Translations under genes and position numbers: made by a program | The notes under the pieces: model-generated | The model's database searches: none | What the model saw: only the letters and a program-made list of their open reading frames with translations | What the model was told of the DNA's origin: nothing | Origin: Stercoripulliclostridium_A sp045577735 | GTDB lineage: Bacteria > Bacillota > Clostridia > Christensenellales > DTU072 | Reading direction: 5' to 3' | Length of the DNA: 64,000 nucleotides | Assembly (NCBI GenBank): GCA_045577735.1 | Contig: JAZNIY010000008.1 | Span: 248,001-312,000, forward strand | Shown: in pieces, positions 40,002 through 49,112 of the stretch | How positions within the stretch are numbered: the stretch's first letter is position 1 | Layout: the number at the start of each line of letters is the position of its first letter

Positions 40002-41905
40002 TGAAAACAGTTAAAATGACAGTAGGCGAAGCCGTTATTAAGTTTTTGGACAATCAATACGTTTCCTTTGACGGAGTGGAAGAAAAGTTCGTTGAGGGCG
40101 TGTTTGCCGTATTTGGTCACGGATGCGTGCTGGGTATGGGCGAAGCGCTCGCTATGAGTGACCACAGCTTAAAGGTATATCAAGGCAAAAACGAGCAAGG
40201 TATGGCTCACGTTGCAATGAGCTATGCTAAACAAAACAATCGTCGCAAGATTATGCCTTGTATATCCAGTATTGGTCCCGGCGCGGCAAATATGATTACC
40301 GCGGCAGCCTGTGCAACGGTAAACAACATACCTTTATTGCTCCTTCCCGGCGACACCTACGCTACGCGTAGACCCGACCCCGTACTCCAACAATTGGAGC
40401 AACCTTACAACCTTAATATTACTACTAACGACGCCTACAAGGCTGTTACCAGATACTTCGATCGTATAACTCGTCCCGAGATTTTGGAAAGTGCGTTGAA
40501 TAACGCAATGCGCGCACTTCTAGATACTGCACACACCGGTGCCGTATGCATCGCAATGCCCCAAGACGTTCAAGGTGAAACCTATGATTTCCCCGCAAGA
40601 ATGTTCGAAAAAAGGGTACGCCGTATAACTCGCCCGGTTGCAGTAGCAGAAGAGATAGAGGAGGCCATAGAGCTAATTAAAGAGGCAAAGCGCCCCTTGG
40701 TAATAGTTGGTGGTGGTGCTAGATACAGCGAAGCAGGGGAGGTTATAGAGGAGTTTTGCGCTAGATACAATATTCCCTTTGCAGAAACCCAAGCCGGCAA
40801 GTCAACCATAAGTGCTTCTTCCCCATACTACCTAGGTGGACTGGGAGTTACCGGCAACGGATGCGCTAACCAAGTTGCGCTAAGAGCCGACCTCATAATT
40901 GGCCTAGGCACTCGCTTTACCGACTTTACAACAGCCTCCAAGACCTTGTTTAACGAGAAAGCCAAGGTGGTTACCATCAACACCTCCACCTTCCACGGAG
41001 CAAAGATGAATGCAACCATGGTAACCGGTGACGTAAAAGCAACCTTGAAGGTTATCTCCGACTCACTAGAAGGCTACGAGAGTGCCTACGTTGACGAGTA
41101 CACGAGGGCACAAGAGTGGTGGAAGGAAGAAATGGCAAGACTAACCTCCATTAAGTACAGCGACACCCTAGTACCCGAAGTTAAAGCACTTACTCCCACC
41201 ACGATGCAAGACTTTATTGAAGCACATGGTGGTGCAATTCCCCAAACGACAGCTCTTGGCATCGTAAGAGAGTGCATTCCAAGTGAAGCCATAGTAGTAG
41301 GCGCCGCCGGTTCACTCCCCGGCGACATGCAAAGAATGTGGGAAACCGAAAGTTTGTATACCTATAATATGGAGTATGGTTACTCTTGTATGGGATATGA
41401 AATACAAGGAGCACTTGGAAGCAAGCTCGCTTGCCCCAAGAGAGAGGTTTATGCAATGTGTGGTGACGGCTCCTACCTAATGCTACACAGCGAACTTGTA
41501 ACTGCAATGCAAGAGGGCGTCAAAATCAACGTACTCCTCTTTGATAACGGTGGCTTTGGATGCATTAACAACCTTCAAATGGGCAAGGGCATAAAGAGTC
41601 TTGCTACCGAATTCCGTTACGGAGCAAAGGCAGACACTCCCTTTGTTCCCGTCAACTACGCTATGAGCGCAAGCGGATACGGCTTAAAGACCTATTCGGT
41701 AAAGACGGAAGAGGAATTAAAGGAAGCACTAGAGGACGCACTCAAACAAAAGGTATCCACCCTAATCGACATCAAGGTATTACCCAAGACCATGACCGAC
41801 GGATATGAAGGTGGCTTCTGGCAATGTGGCGTAACCCATAATCCAAGGAACAAAAAGCAACAAGAAGCACTCGATGAACTTCTTGAAAACATTAAAAGAT
41901 ACTAA
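40001..41905 (+). CDS. iolD: 3D-(3,5/4)-trihydroxycyclohexane-1,2-dione hydrolase
   Basis: 634 residues of the thiamine-diphosphate enzyme family, full length for IolD. The N-terminal Glu-containing part (FGHGCVLGMGEAL, KNEQGMAHVAMSYAK), the central domain and the C-terminal cofactor motif GDGSYLMLHSELVTAMQEG with the downstream Asn-Asn (FGCINNLQ) are present. It opens the inositol ring to 5-deoxy-glucuronate. Gene order iolB-iolD-iolE-iolG supports the assignment. Confidence 0.96.
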   Translation: MKTVKMTVGEAVIKFLDNQYVSFDGVEEKFVEGVFAVFGHGCVLGMGEALAMSDHSLKVYQGKNEQGMAHVAMSYAKQNNRRKIMPCISSIGPGAANMITAAACATVNNIPLLLLPGDTYATRRPDPVLQQLEQPYNLNITTNDAYKAVTRYFDRITRPEILESALNNAMRALLDTAHTGAVCIAMPQDVQGETYDFPARMFEKRVRRITRPVAVAEEIEEAIELIKEAKRPLVIVGGGARYSEAGEVIEEFCARYNIPFAETQAGKSTISASSPYYLGGLGVTGNGCANQVALRADLIIGLGTRFTDFTTASKTLFNEKAKVVTINTSTFHGAKMNATMVTGDVKATLKVISDSLEGYESAYVDEYTRAQEWWKEEMARLTSIKYSDTLVPEVKALTPTTMQDFIEAHGGAIPQTTALGIVRECIPSEAIVVGAAGSLPGDMQRMWETESLYTYNMEYGYSCMGYEIQGALGSKLACPKREVYAMCGDGSYLMLHSELVTAMQEGVKINVLLFDNGGFGCINNLQMGKGIKSLATEFRYGAKADTPFVPVNYAMSASGYGLKTYSVKTEEELKEALEDALKQKVSTLIDIKVLPKTMTDGYEGGFWQCGVTHNPRNKKQQEALDELLENIKRY

Positions 41906-41923
41906 TACTTGCGAGGTAAAATT

Positions 41924-42823
41924 ATGCTAGACAAAAAGAAAATTAAACTTGGTATTGCACCCATCGGTTGGACCAATGACGATATGCCCGATCTCGGTGC
42001 CGAAGTAACCTTTGAGCAATGCGTAAGCGAAATGGCGCTTGCCGGATACAAAGGCTGTGAAATCGGCAACAAGTATCCCAACAAAATAAATACGCTAAGA
42101 CGTGCATTGAATCTTAGAAAGTTAAAGATAGCAAACTGCTGGTTTTCCAGCTTCATTCTAACCAAGCCCTTCTACGAAGTAGAAACGGACTTCCGTGCAA
42201 AGTGCAAATTCCTAAAGGCAATGGGCGCAAAGGTTATTGGCATAAGTGAACAAAGCTACTCCATTCAAGGACAAATGGAAACCCCCGTTTTCGAAAAGAA
42301 ATACGTTATGAACGATGACGAATGGGCACTAATGTTCAAGGCAGTAAACCGTCTTGGTGAAATTGCTTTAACCGAATACGGCATTAATCTTACATACCAT
42401 CACCATATGGGAACGGTTATACAAACCGAAGCTGAAATCGACAAGTTTATGGCCGGTACCGATCCCAACTTCGTAAGCCTACTCTTTGATAGTGGTCACC
42501 TTGCATATTGTGGTGAAGATTATATGAGAGTGCTTCGCAAGTATATTGGTAGAATTAAGCACGTTCACTTGAAGGATATCCGTCCCGACGTTGTAGCAGA
42601 GGTTAAGAGAAACCATCTTTCCTTCTTGCAAGGGGTAAGAAAGGGCACCTTTACCGTTCCCGGTGACGGAAGCATCGACTTTGCTCCCATCTTTGAAGTC
42701 ATTGCAAAGTCCGACTATGAAGGTTGGCTACTAGTTGAAGCAGAACAAGATCCTCAAATTGCTAACCCCTTGGAGTATGCAATCAAAGCAAGAAAATATA
42801 TTAAACAAATTGGTAAAATCTAA
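41924..42823 (+). CDS. iolE: myo-inosose-2 dehydratase
   Basis: 299 residues with the xylose-isomerase-like TIM barrel fold. IGWTNDDMPDLG at the start, the metal-ligand segments YHHHMGTVIQT, LLFDSGHLAYCGED, HVHLKDIR and a final LLVEAEQDP identify IolE. It removes water from scyllo-inosose to give the dione used by IolD. The start at MLDKKKIK is chosen because GAGGTAAA precedes it and an earlier in-frame ATG-like codon lacks a site. Confidence 0.95.
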   Translation: MLDKKKIKLGIAPIGWTNDDMPDLGAEVTFEQCVSEMALAGYKGCEIGNKYPNKINTLRRALNLRKLKIANCWFSSFILTKPFYEVETDFRAKCKFLKAMGAKVIGISEQSYSIQGQMETPVFEKKYVMNDDEWALMFKAVNRLGEIALTEYGINLTYHHHMGTVIQTEAEIDKFMAGTDPNFVSLLFDSGHLAYCGEDYMRVLRKYIGRIKHVHLKDIRPDVVAEVKRNHLSFLQGVRKGTFTVPGDGSIDFAPIFEVIAKSDYEGWLLVEAEQDPQIANPLEYAIKARKYIKQIGKI

Positions 42824-42847
42824 CCACTCGAGAAGGAGAATAAAGCT

Positions 42848-43873
42848 ATGATGAACATTGGTATCATTGGTGCAGGCAGAATCGGTAAGGTTCACGGAGA
42901 ATCCGTTATGAGATTTGTTAAAAACGCCACCGTTAAGGCAATCGCCGATCCCTTTATGAACAATCAAACCATTGCTTGGGCAAAGGAAATGGGTATAAAT
43001 GAAATCTATACCGATTATCATAAAATCTTGGAAGACAAGGACATCGACATAGTTCTTATTTGTTCTTCTACCGACACCCACTCCAAGATTAGCTTGGAAG
43101 CAATCGAGGCAGGCAAACACATCTTCTGCGAAAAGCCCATCGACCACGACGTTAATAAGATTAAAGAGGTTATGGAAGCGCTAAAGAAGTCTAACGTTAA
43201 GTATCAAGTGGGCTTCAATCGTCGCTTTGACCACAACTTTATGGCAGCACGCGAAGCAGTAAAAGCCGGCAAGATAGGGGACCTCAATATCCTAAAGATT
43301 TGCTCACGCGACCCTGGTGCACCTCCTGTAAGCTATATTAAAGTAAGTGGTGGTATCTTCCTTGATATGACCATTCACGATTTCGATATGGTAAGATTTA
43401 TGAGTGGTGACGAAGTTGAAGAAGTATACGCTATTGGTGGCGTACTCGTCGATCCCGCTATTGGTGAAGCAGGCGATATCGATACTGCTATTATTACCTT
43501 AAAGCTAAAGAGTGGTGCACTCGCAGTAATAGATAACTGCCGTAGAGCAACCTATGGTTATGACCAAAGAGTGGAAGCTTTCGGTAGCCTAGGTCAAGTA
43601 GCGATTGGCAACGATACCGACTCTCTTGCAGTTATATCCAACGCAGACGGCGTTACTGCAGAAAAACCCAAGCTATTCTTCCTCGAAAGATACATGGGTG
43701 CCTATACTGCAGAAGTTAACAGCTTTATACAAGCAGTACAAAACGATACTCCCACCGAAGTTGGTGTAGTAGATGGCCTAAAGCCCGTTCTAATTGGACT
43801 GGCAGCAAAACTCTCACTCAAAGAAAATCGTCCCGTAAAGATTGCAGAAATAGAAGCACAATACGGACTATAA
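42848..43873 (+). CDS. iolG: Inositol 2-dehydrogenase
   Basis: 341 residues of the Gfo/Idh/MocA family. The Rossmann motif GAGRIGKVHGESV, the EKPIDHD loop with catalytic Lys, and LDMTIHDFDMVRFM with the His/Asp pair are as in IolG. It oxidises myo-inositol with NAD+ to scyllo-inosose, the first step. The start may be the first or second of two adjacent ATGs; AGAAGGAG precedes both. It is the last gene of the operon before a terminator. Confidence 0.93.
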   Translation: MMNIGIIGAGRIGKVHGESVMRFVKNATVKAIADPFMNNQTIAWAKEMGINEIYTDYHKILEDKDIDIVLICSSTDTHSKISLEAIEAGKHIFCEKPIDHDVNKIKEVMEALKKSNVKYQVGFNRRFDHNFMAAREAVKAGKIGDLNILKICSRDPGAPPVSYIKVSGGIFLDMTIHDFDMVRFMSGDEVEEVYAIGGVLVDPAIGEAGDIDTAIITLKLKSGALAVIDNCRRATYGYDQRVEAFGSLGQVAIGNDTDSLAVISNADGVTAEKPKLFFLERYMGAYTAEVNSFIQAVQNDTPTEVGVVDGLKPVLIGLAAKLSLKENRPVKIAEIEAQYGL

Positions 43874-43893
43874 TATCCCAAAATACTAAAACA

Positions 43894-43924
43894 AAGCGCC
43901 CAGAATGTTCTTTTGGGCGTTTTT
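43894..43924 (+). terminator. Terminator of the inositol operon
   Basis: CGCCCA and TGGGCG stem with an 11-base loop followed by TTTTT. The next gene starts only 15 bases later. Confidence 0.8.
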
Positions 43925-43938
43925 AGGAGTATGACAAT

Positions 43939-44874
43939 ATGCCTAATTTAATAACTCATATTTGGTTTGGAAAGGAAGTTCTAAAGAAGATGGACCCTGC
44001 TCTTGCAAACAAAATTTTGGAGCATAAAGACGCCTTTATTCTTGGCAACATGGGACCGGACTTTATGTACGCTATTAGAGAGCTTGGCTTCCCAACGCGT
44101 TCCTATCCCAACTCCCTTCACCACAACTACCAATGCGCTACCTTTACGGCAATAGCAAACTATTTGCACAATAAGGATAACCCCATTGCTTTTAGTTACG
44201 CTATGGGTATGCTTTGCCACTACGTAGCAGACAAGAACTTGCACTCCTTCGTAAACGCACTTTGCGAGGGCTTTGTTTCTAAGGAGCTTGACGGCAAGGC
44301 AAATCCCTATGCGCACGGCTTTATTGAAAGCGCAATAGACACCCACATTATTACCGAGAGAATGGGTGTGTCCAATCCCAACAAATACTATCCCGATCGT
44401 GATTTACGTTCCAAGCGTAAGACTCGCCTTGCGATAGGTAAGATGTTCGTTGACTGCGTGGACGAGGTGCACGGCTACAAGATTAAGCCTTGGCAAGCCA
44501 GCTTGTCCTTTGAGTTGACGAGGCTCTTTATATGGTTTGCAAACGATCCTCACGGCATAAGACACCCCTTGGTTAGAAAAATTGAGGACTGGGTTATGGG
44601 AGGCACGATGCAAGTAACTGCACTAATGCGCCCACCCGTCAAATACGAAGAGATAGACTATCTAAACTTTAAGCACGCACCCTACAGAAAGGTAAGAAAC
44701 GAAGAAGAGTTAACCAATCGTGATGCTATGCAAATTTTGGATAGTGCGATCGAGGAAGTTGTAAGCGACTATATCCCCGAATTCTATTCGGCAATATGTT
44801 CGGGCACTCCCCTTACCCACAATAAGTACGATATTAATTACGAGGGATTAAGGGCAGGCAACGACCTAAAATAG
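43939..44874 (+). CDS. Zinc-dependent phospholipase C-like protein
   Basis: 311 residues resembling the Zn_dep_PLPC family. An N-terminal MPNLITHIWFGKEVL, FILGNMGPDFMYAI, LHHNYQ, MLCHYVADKNLHSF and HGFIESAIDTHI supply the His/Asp residues expected to bind several zinc ions. There is no signal peptide, unlike secreted clostridial phospholipases, so a cytoplasmic role in an unknown hydrolysis is likelier. A GGAGT site precedes the ATG. The FAD oxidoreductase gene starts 9 bases after its stop, so the two form a unit. Confidence 0.8.
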   Translation: MPNLITHIWFGKEVLKKMDPALANKILEHKDAFILGNMGPDFMYAIRELGFPTRSYPNSLHHNYQCATFTAIANYLHNKDNPIAFSYAMGMLCHYVADKNLHSFVNALCEGFVSKELDGKANPYAHGFIESAIDTHIITERMGVSNPNKYYPDRDLRSKRKTRLAIGKMFVDCVDEVHGYKIKPWQASLSFELTRLFIWFANDPHGIRHPLVRKIEDWVMGGTMQVTALMRPPVKYEEIDYLNFKHAPYRKVRNEEELTNRDAMQILDSAIEEVVSDYIPEFYSAICSGTPLTHNKYDINYEGLRAGNDLK

Positions 44875-44883
44875 GAGGAAAGT

Positions 44884-46221
44884 ATGGAACAAAACCTTTA
44901 TGACGTAGTAGTAATAGGCTCGGCAACAAGCGGGGCTTGGTTTGCTAGGAGAATGGCAGAAAAGGGTTATAAGGTAAAAGTAATAGAAAAGCTAAGCCGT
45001 GAGAAGCTTGGCAGACGTCTTGATATATTCCACGTAGCAAAGCGCGAATTTGAGCGTTTTGGGTTGCCCGTTGTAGGTGAAGGGGATGCTGAATACGCTT
45101 TTAGTTTTGATGAAACGTTGACTTCATCTCCCTACAATCGTCACCCCAAAGTAACTCGCGACACCATTGTTGGAATGCACATGGCAGAGTACATATTGCT
45201 TATGAACAAGTACGCAATCGAAGCTGGCGCAGAGATTGAGTACGAAGCGCCGTTCAAAGAATTCATAATTGAGGACGGTGTTATAAAGGGCGTAAAATAC
45301 GGCGAAGGCAAAGAGGTTTACGCACGCACGGTAGTGGACTGCTCTGGTGTGGAATCAGAGCCTCGTAGGTCCCTTCCCGAGGGTTATGGAGTGGAAACTT
45401 TTGAGGTTACCCCGGAAGACAAATTCTACGTAATTTTGCGTTACGTTAAATTCCTTGGGGAGAAGCCGGCCCTAAACGGATGGCCTTTCTATAAGACGTG
45501 GATAGCACCTTGTGCCGATCCCGATGGGGCAATTATAGGAATAGGTGCTTGCCACAGTTACGAGTATGCCGAAGAGGTATACGCCCAGTTTGAAAAGGAT
45601 ATTGAAATTCCTCCCTACGAACTTACGCGCATAGAGCGTGGCACCACTCCTTATACCCGTCCTCCTTACAGCTTTGTAGGAGATAACTTTATCGTTAGTG
45701 GTGACTCTGCTTGTCTAACCAAGCCCAATAACGGAGAGGGCGTTACCAGCAGTATGGTACAAATGGAAATCGCCACCGAGGTTTTGGACAAAGCCTTAAA
45801 GGCCGGCGATACCTCTAAGGAAGCACTCTGGGAGATAAACGTAGAGTACAACAAGAAGCAGGGCGCCGACTTTGCTTTCACCAGAGCCATCCTTACTAAG
45901 GCGGTGAACGCTACTCGCGACGAGTTCGAATTTTTCTTTGAAAAAGACATAATCTTCAATGAGAAATTCCTTAACGGTGCAGCCGAAGGTCCCGAAATTA
46001 AAATGTCCATAACCGATATTTGGGATATCGTAAAAGGGGTTTTAGGAGGACTAATCTCCAAGAAATTGTCTTGGTCCACCATTAAGTATCTTCTTGAAGG
46101 ATTATCTCTCGGTGGACGTTTAAAAGCCCATTACCTTGCATTCCCCAAGACTCCCGAAACCTATAACGAGTGGTTAGTAGTTAGCTCGGATTTGTGGAAT
46201 TTGGTTGGCAAAATGAAATAA
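44884..46221 (+). CDS. FAD-dependent oxidoreductase, geranylgeranyl-reductase type
   Basis: 445 residues. The N-terminal dinucleotide fold reads VVVIGSATSGAWFARRMAEKGYKVKVIEK, with Ala at one of the usual glycines (GSATSG rather than GxGxxG). A second FAD motif lies in FIVSGDSACLTKPNNGEGVTSSMVQ. This pattern is that of flavin enzymes that reduce isoprenoid double bonds or hydroxylate. The C-terminal 100 residues are helical and not recognised. Substrate is unknown. AGGAGG precedes the ATG. Confidence 0.8.
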   Translation: MEQNLYDVVVIGSATSGAWFARRMAEKGYKVKVIEKLSREKLGRRLDIFHVAKREFERFGLPVVGEGDAEYAFSFDETLTSSPYNRHPKVTRDTIVGMHMAEYILLMNKYAIEAGAEIEYEAPFKEFIIEDGVIKGVKYGEGKEVYARTVVDCSGVESEPRRSLPEGYGVETFEVTPEDKFYVILRYVKFLGEKPALNGWPFYKTWIAPCADPDGAIIGIGACHSYEYAEEVYAQFEKDIEIPPYELTRIERGTTPYTRPPYSFVGDNFIVSGDSACLTKPNNGEGVTSSMVQMEIATEVLDKALKAGDTSKEALWEINVEYNKKQGADFAFTRAILTKAVNATRDEFEFFFEKDIIFNEKFLNGAAEGPEIKMSITDIWDIVKGVLGGLISKKLSWSTIKYLLEGLSLGGRLKAHYLAFPKTPETYNEWLVVSSDLWNLVGKMK

Positions 46222-46344
46222 AACGCGTTATTTTAGCGAACAACTTCACAAAACAAGAGCCTCCCTCGGTCGTTTACGAGTAGTAAAGTCCCGTCGGTAG
46301 GCTCTTTTGTTTTGCTTCGTTCTTCATCTAAACTAACGCGTTTT
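46219..46344 (+). repeat. Structured dispersed element A8
   Basis: Arms AAAACGCGTTATTTTAG and CTAAACTAACGCGTTTT pair except for the same T-C mismatch; relative to A7 both arms carry compensating changes. The middle stem is AAGAGCCT/AGGCTCTT. The core is CGG-TCG-TTTAC-GAGTA-GTAAA-GTC-CCG. It starts within the upstream gene's stop codon. Confidence 0.87.
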
Positions 46345-46373
46345 AAGAGGCACCACAATAACACTAAAACAAA

Positions 46374-46499
46374 CCACCGCGCATTTTAGCGCTATACTTC
46401 ACTAAAACAAGAGTCCCTTCGGGGCGCAGTACGAGTAGTACAGCAACCCCTCGGTTTTTTTCTTTTCCTTCGCCTAGCATCTAAATAAACGTGTTTTTA
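46374..46499 (+). repeat. Structured dispersed element A9, second core type, partly decayed arms
   Basis: The core GGGG-CGCA-GTAC-GAGTA-GTAC-AGCAA-CCCC is perfect; the outer arms (GCGCATTTTAG, CTAAATAAACGTG) have diverged. The interval 46222-46615 holds A8, A9 and a terminator and no gene. Confidence 0.75.
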
Positions 46500-46572
46500 T
46501 TCGCGCAGGTACTTTTTTGTTGCAAGAAAAAAAATAAAGCCCATCCACTTTTTTGTTTATAGTTTAAAAGAA

Positions 46573-46600
46573 AAAAAGAGAGCCATTTCGGCTCTCTTTT
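46573..46600 (-). terminator. Terminator of the GH13/membrane-protein operon
   Basis: AAAAGAGAGCC-GAAAT-GGCTCTCTTTT on the minus strand followed by a long T-run. Confidence 0.92.
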
Positions 46601-46615
46601 ACGTTGAATGATTTC

Positions 46616-47284
46616 TTATAATACCCAAGTTCCGTTTATTGCGTTAACAGCTTCTTCCGTTCCAACGTAAACGGTGCTACCATCTATACCGATTATCAAT
46701 CTTTCGCTACTATCGGCATCATCTAATGTGTCGTAGTATTGTTCGGCAAGTTCTTCGCTCTCAAAGTAATATACGTTTACGTAATCATTTTTGCTGTCTT
46801 CACCAACTGCAATTACTTCAACACAATCCGTCTTCTCGACAGTTTCTACTACGTAGCCGGCTTCCTCCAACATAGATACCGCTTCTTCGGGGGTAGCGGG
46901 GAAGGGGAAGAGGAATATCATACTAATAAAGATTACCGCTACAAGAACAATAGCTACAGCTAAAGATATTGCCCAAACGATAAGATATGCCTTTGCAAAG
47001 GTGCGCTTGCTGGGATTTATCTTTTCATTCTTTTTGTTCATCCAAGCGATAAGGGCAATGATGTTTACGATGGGAATCATTAGCACAATGAGGGTGCCCA
47101 CCCATTCTTTAGTGGTCATAATCTTTGCCTTTTCGATCATGGGCTTTTCTTCCCTCTTGGGATTGCGCTTACCAACGTTATAATCGGTAGGATAATAGGG
47201 GTCTGTCCTGGAGCCACCACCACTAACGGCTCTTGCGTGACTCATCTTTTTTTGTTCTTTGGTTAACTTTTGTTTCTTAGCCAT
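46616..47284 (-). CDS. Unrecognised membrane protein with two helices and a secreted C-terminal domain (222 aa)
   Basis: The N-terminus is basic and hydrophilic (MAKKQKLTKEQKKMSHARA, then a Gly-Ser-rich linker). Two hydrophobic helices at about 62-82 and 100-130 follow. After them comes an acidic C-terminal domain of about 85 residues (TPEEAVSMLEEAGYVVETVE, VYYFESEELAEQYYDTL, IIGIDGSTVYVGTEEAVNAI) that resembles a small alpha/beta fold. No named family. AGGAGT precedes the ATG. It lies 19 bases downstream of the GH13 gene and is probably co-transcribed. Confidence 0.75.
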   Translation of the reverse strand: MAKKQKLTKEQKKMSHARAVSGGGSRTDPYYPTDYNVGKRNPKREEKPMIEKAKIMTTKEWVGTLIVLMIPIVNIIALIAWMNKKNEKINPSKRTFAKAYLIVWAISLAVAIVLVAVIFISMIFLFPFPATPEEAVSMLEEAGYVVETVEKTDCVEVIAVGEDSKNDYVNVYYFESEELAEQYYDTLDDADSSERLIIGIDGSTVYVGTEEAVNAINGTWVL

Positions 47285-47303
47285 AATTTAACTCCTATCT
47301 CTA

Positions 47304-48983
47304 TTATACTAATAAGTATACCATACTTTCGTACGGGCGTAAAGTGGTATCTTTTAGCATATTTGGACTATCTTTATAGTTGCTCATTTCAAGCGTGCAA
47401 GTGGAGTAAGAACAACTTGCCGGAACTTTGAACTTAACTTCCTTGTTCTTAAAGTTGCAGATTACGAATAATCTCTTGCCCTCGTACCAACGCTCGTAGC
47501 AGAAGATGTCCTTTGAGGAAGTGTAATTGGTTTTGTACGTTCCGTTTTTAATTATTTCGTTGCCCTTTCTGTAAGCGATTAGCTTCTTGTAGAAGTGGTA
47601 AATGCTGTCGGGATCGGACATGGCTTCCTCTACGTTTATAGTGGTGTAGTTGGGGTTAATGGGCATCCAGGGGGTGCCGGTGGTGAAGCCTGCGTTTTCG
47701 CCGGCGTTCCATTGAACGGGGGTTCTTGCGTGGTCCCTTGCGCGCTTTAAGAATACCTTGTGAGCAATTCCTTTAAGCAAAGGTTCGAATACGCCAAAGA
47801 CTTTTCTAACGTATGCTACGAGTACGTCTTGGTATTCGTCAAGATTCTTAAACGGGTAGTTTGTCATACCAATTTCTTGTCCTTGGTATACGTAAGGCAC
47901 GCCTTGGTGGAAATGTAGAGCAATTGCAAGCATCTTTGCAGCTTCCTTACGATATTCGCCGTAGTCACCTACGAAGCGAGGTAGTGAACGGGGTTGATCG
48001 TGGTTTTCAAGGTAGAGAGAGTTCCAGCCTTTACCAAACAATCCACGTTGCCAACGACGGAAAACTTTCTTGAATTGTACAAGGTTAAAGGGCTTGGGAA
48101 GTAGTTGTGCGATGGTGTCGCAGTTGACGTGTTCAAAGGTGAAAACAGTGTCTAACTCATTGCGGTCCTCTGCCGTGTAAAGTAGGCCTTGCTCTATGGT
48201 AACGCCACTTGCTTCGCCAACGGTCATGCAATCGTAGTTGGAGAGAACCTCTCTATTGAGTGCGTTAAGGTATGGGTGGATGTTTGGCCCGTGGGTGAAG
48301 TGTTCGTCACCGCGAATACCAATGTTCCATTTGCCGTTTGGTAGTCCTTCAACTTTACTGATGTAGGTGATAACGTCGCAACGGAAACCGTCAACGCCTA
48401 GGTCGAGCCAGTATTTTACCAGAGAGTGAACTTCCTCTCTGACTTTTGGGTTGTCCCAGTTTAGGTCGGGTTGTTTTTTGGTAAAGAGGTGGAGGTACCA
48501 TTCACCGGTTGTTTCATCGTATGCCCAAGCCGAACCGCCAAAGCGAGAGGTCCAGTTGTTTGGTGGACGCTTGCCGTCCTTACCTTTACCCTTTCTCCAA
48601 ATGTAGTAATCGCGATAGGGGTTATCCTTACTCTTTCTAGATTCTTGGAACCAGAAGTGTTCGTCGGAAGTGTGGTTAACAACGAGGTCCATAATAAGCT
48701 TTATGCCACGCTCGTGCATGCCCTTAATCATTTCCTTCCAATCGTCCAAGGTGCCGAATTCGTCCATGATGTCGCGATAGTCGGAAATATCGTAGCCGTT
48801 ATCATCGTTTGGCGACTTGTAGCAGGGGGATAGCCAAACTGCGTTTATGCCTAGGTCTTGTAGATAATCGAGTTTTTCAATAATACCTCTAATATCGCCT
48901 ATGCCGTCGCCGTTGCTGTCTTTAAAACTGCGTGGATAAATTTGGTATATAACCGCATCTTTATACCATCTAGTACGTTCCAT
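47304..48983 (-). CDS. GH13 alpha-glucosidase (oligo-1,6-glucosidase type)
   Basis: 559 residues from MERTRWYKDAVIYQIYPRSF, preceded by AAGGAG. The calcium-site-like SNGDGIGD, the substrate motif DLVVNHTSDEH, the nucleophile Asp203 in DGFRCDVI, the acid Glu257 in VGEASG and LENHDQPR are all present, as is the C-terminal beta domain. It should cleave alpha-1,6 or alpha-1,4 links of small malto- or isomalto-oligosaccharides in the cytoplasm. Sucrose or trehalose-6-phosphate specificity cannot be excluded. Confidence 0.93.
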   Translation of the reverse strand: MERTRWYKDAVIYQIYPRSFKDSNGDGIGDIRGIIEKLDYLQDLGINAVWLSPCYKSPNDDNGYDISDYRDIMDEFGTLDDWKEMIKGMHERGIKLIMDLVVNHTSDEHFWFQESRKSKDNPYRDYYIWRKGKGKDGKRPPNNWTSRFGGSAWAYDETTGEWYLHLFTKKQPDLNWDNPKVREEVHSLVKYWLDLGVDGFRCDVITYISKVEGLPNGKWNIGIRGDEHFTHGPNIHPYLNALNREVLSNYDCMTVGEASGVTIEQGLLYTAEDRNELDTVFTFEHVNCDTIAQLLPKPFNLVQFKKVFRRWQRGLFGKGWNSLYLENHDQPRSLPRFVGDYGEYRKEAAKMLAIALHFHQGVPYVYQGQEIGMTNYPFKNLDEYQDVLVAYVRKVFGVFEPLLKGIAHKVFLKRARDHARTPVQWNAGENAGFTTGTPWMPINPNYTTINVEEAMSDPDSIYHFYKKLIAYRKGNEIIKNGTYKTNYTSSKDIFCYERWYEGKRLFVICNFKNKEVKFKVPASCSYSTCTLEMSNYKDSPNMLKDTTLRPYESMVYLLV

Positions 48984-49032
48984 AAGTACACTCCTTATAA
49001 GTTTTATTTCTAATAGTCCTACATAAACAAAG

Positions 49033-49072
49033 CGCATAACAAACTCTCGCACGGGCGAGATTCTGTTATGCG
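49033..49072. promoter_or_regulatory. Long two-part inverted repeat before the GH13 gene
   Basis: CGCATAACA...TCTCGC and GCGAGA...TGTTATGCG pair around a 4-base loop, with a 3x3 internal loop between the two stems. There is no T-run on either side. It may be an attenuator, a processing site or a regulator-binding site between the PC4-like gene and the GH13 gene. Confidence 0.6.
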
Positions 49073-49112
49073 TACTAGGTTAAGTAGTGGGATATTGCTA
49101 TCCCTGTTGACT

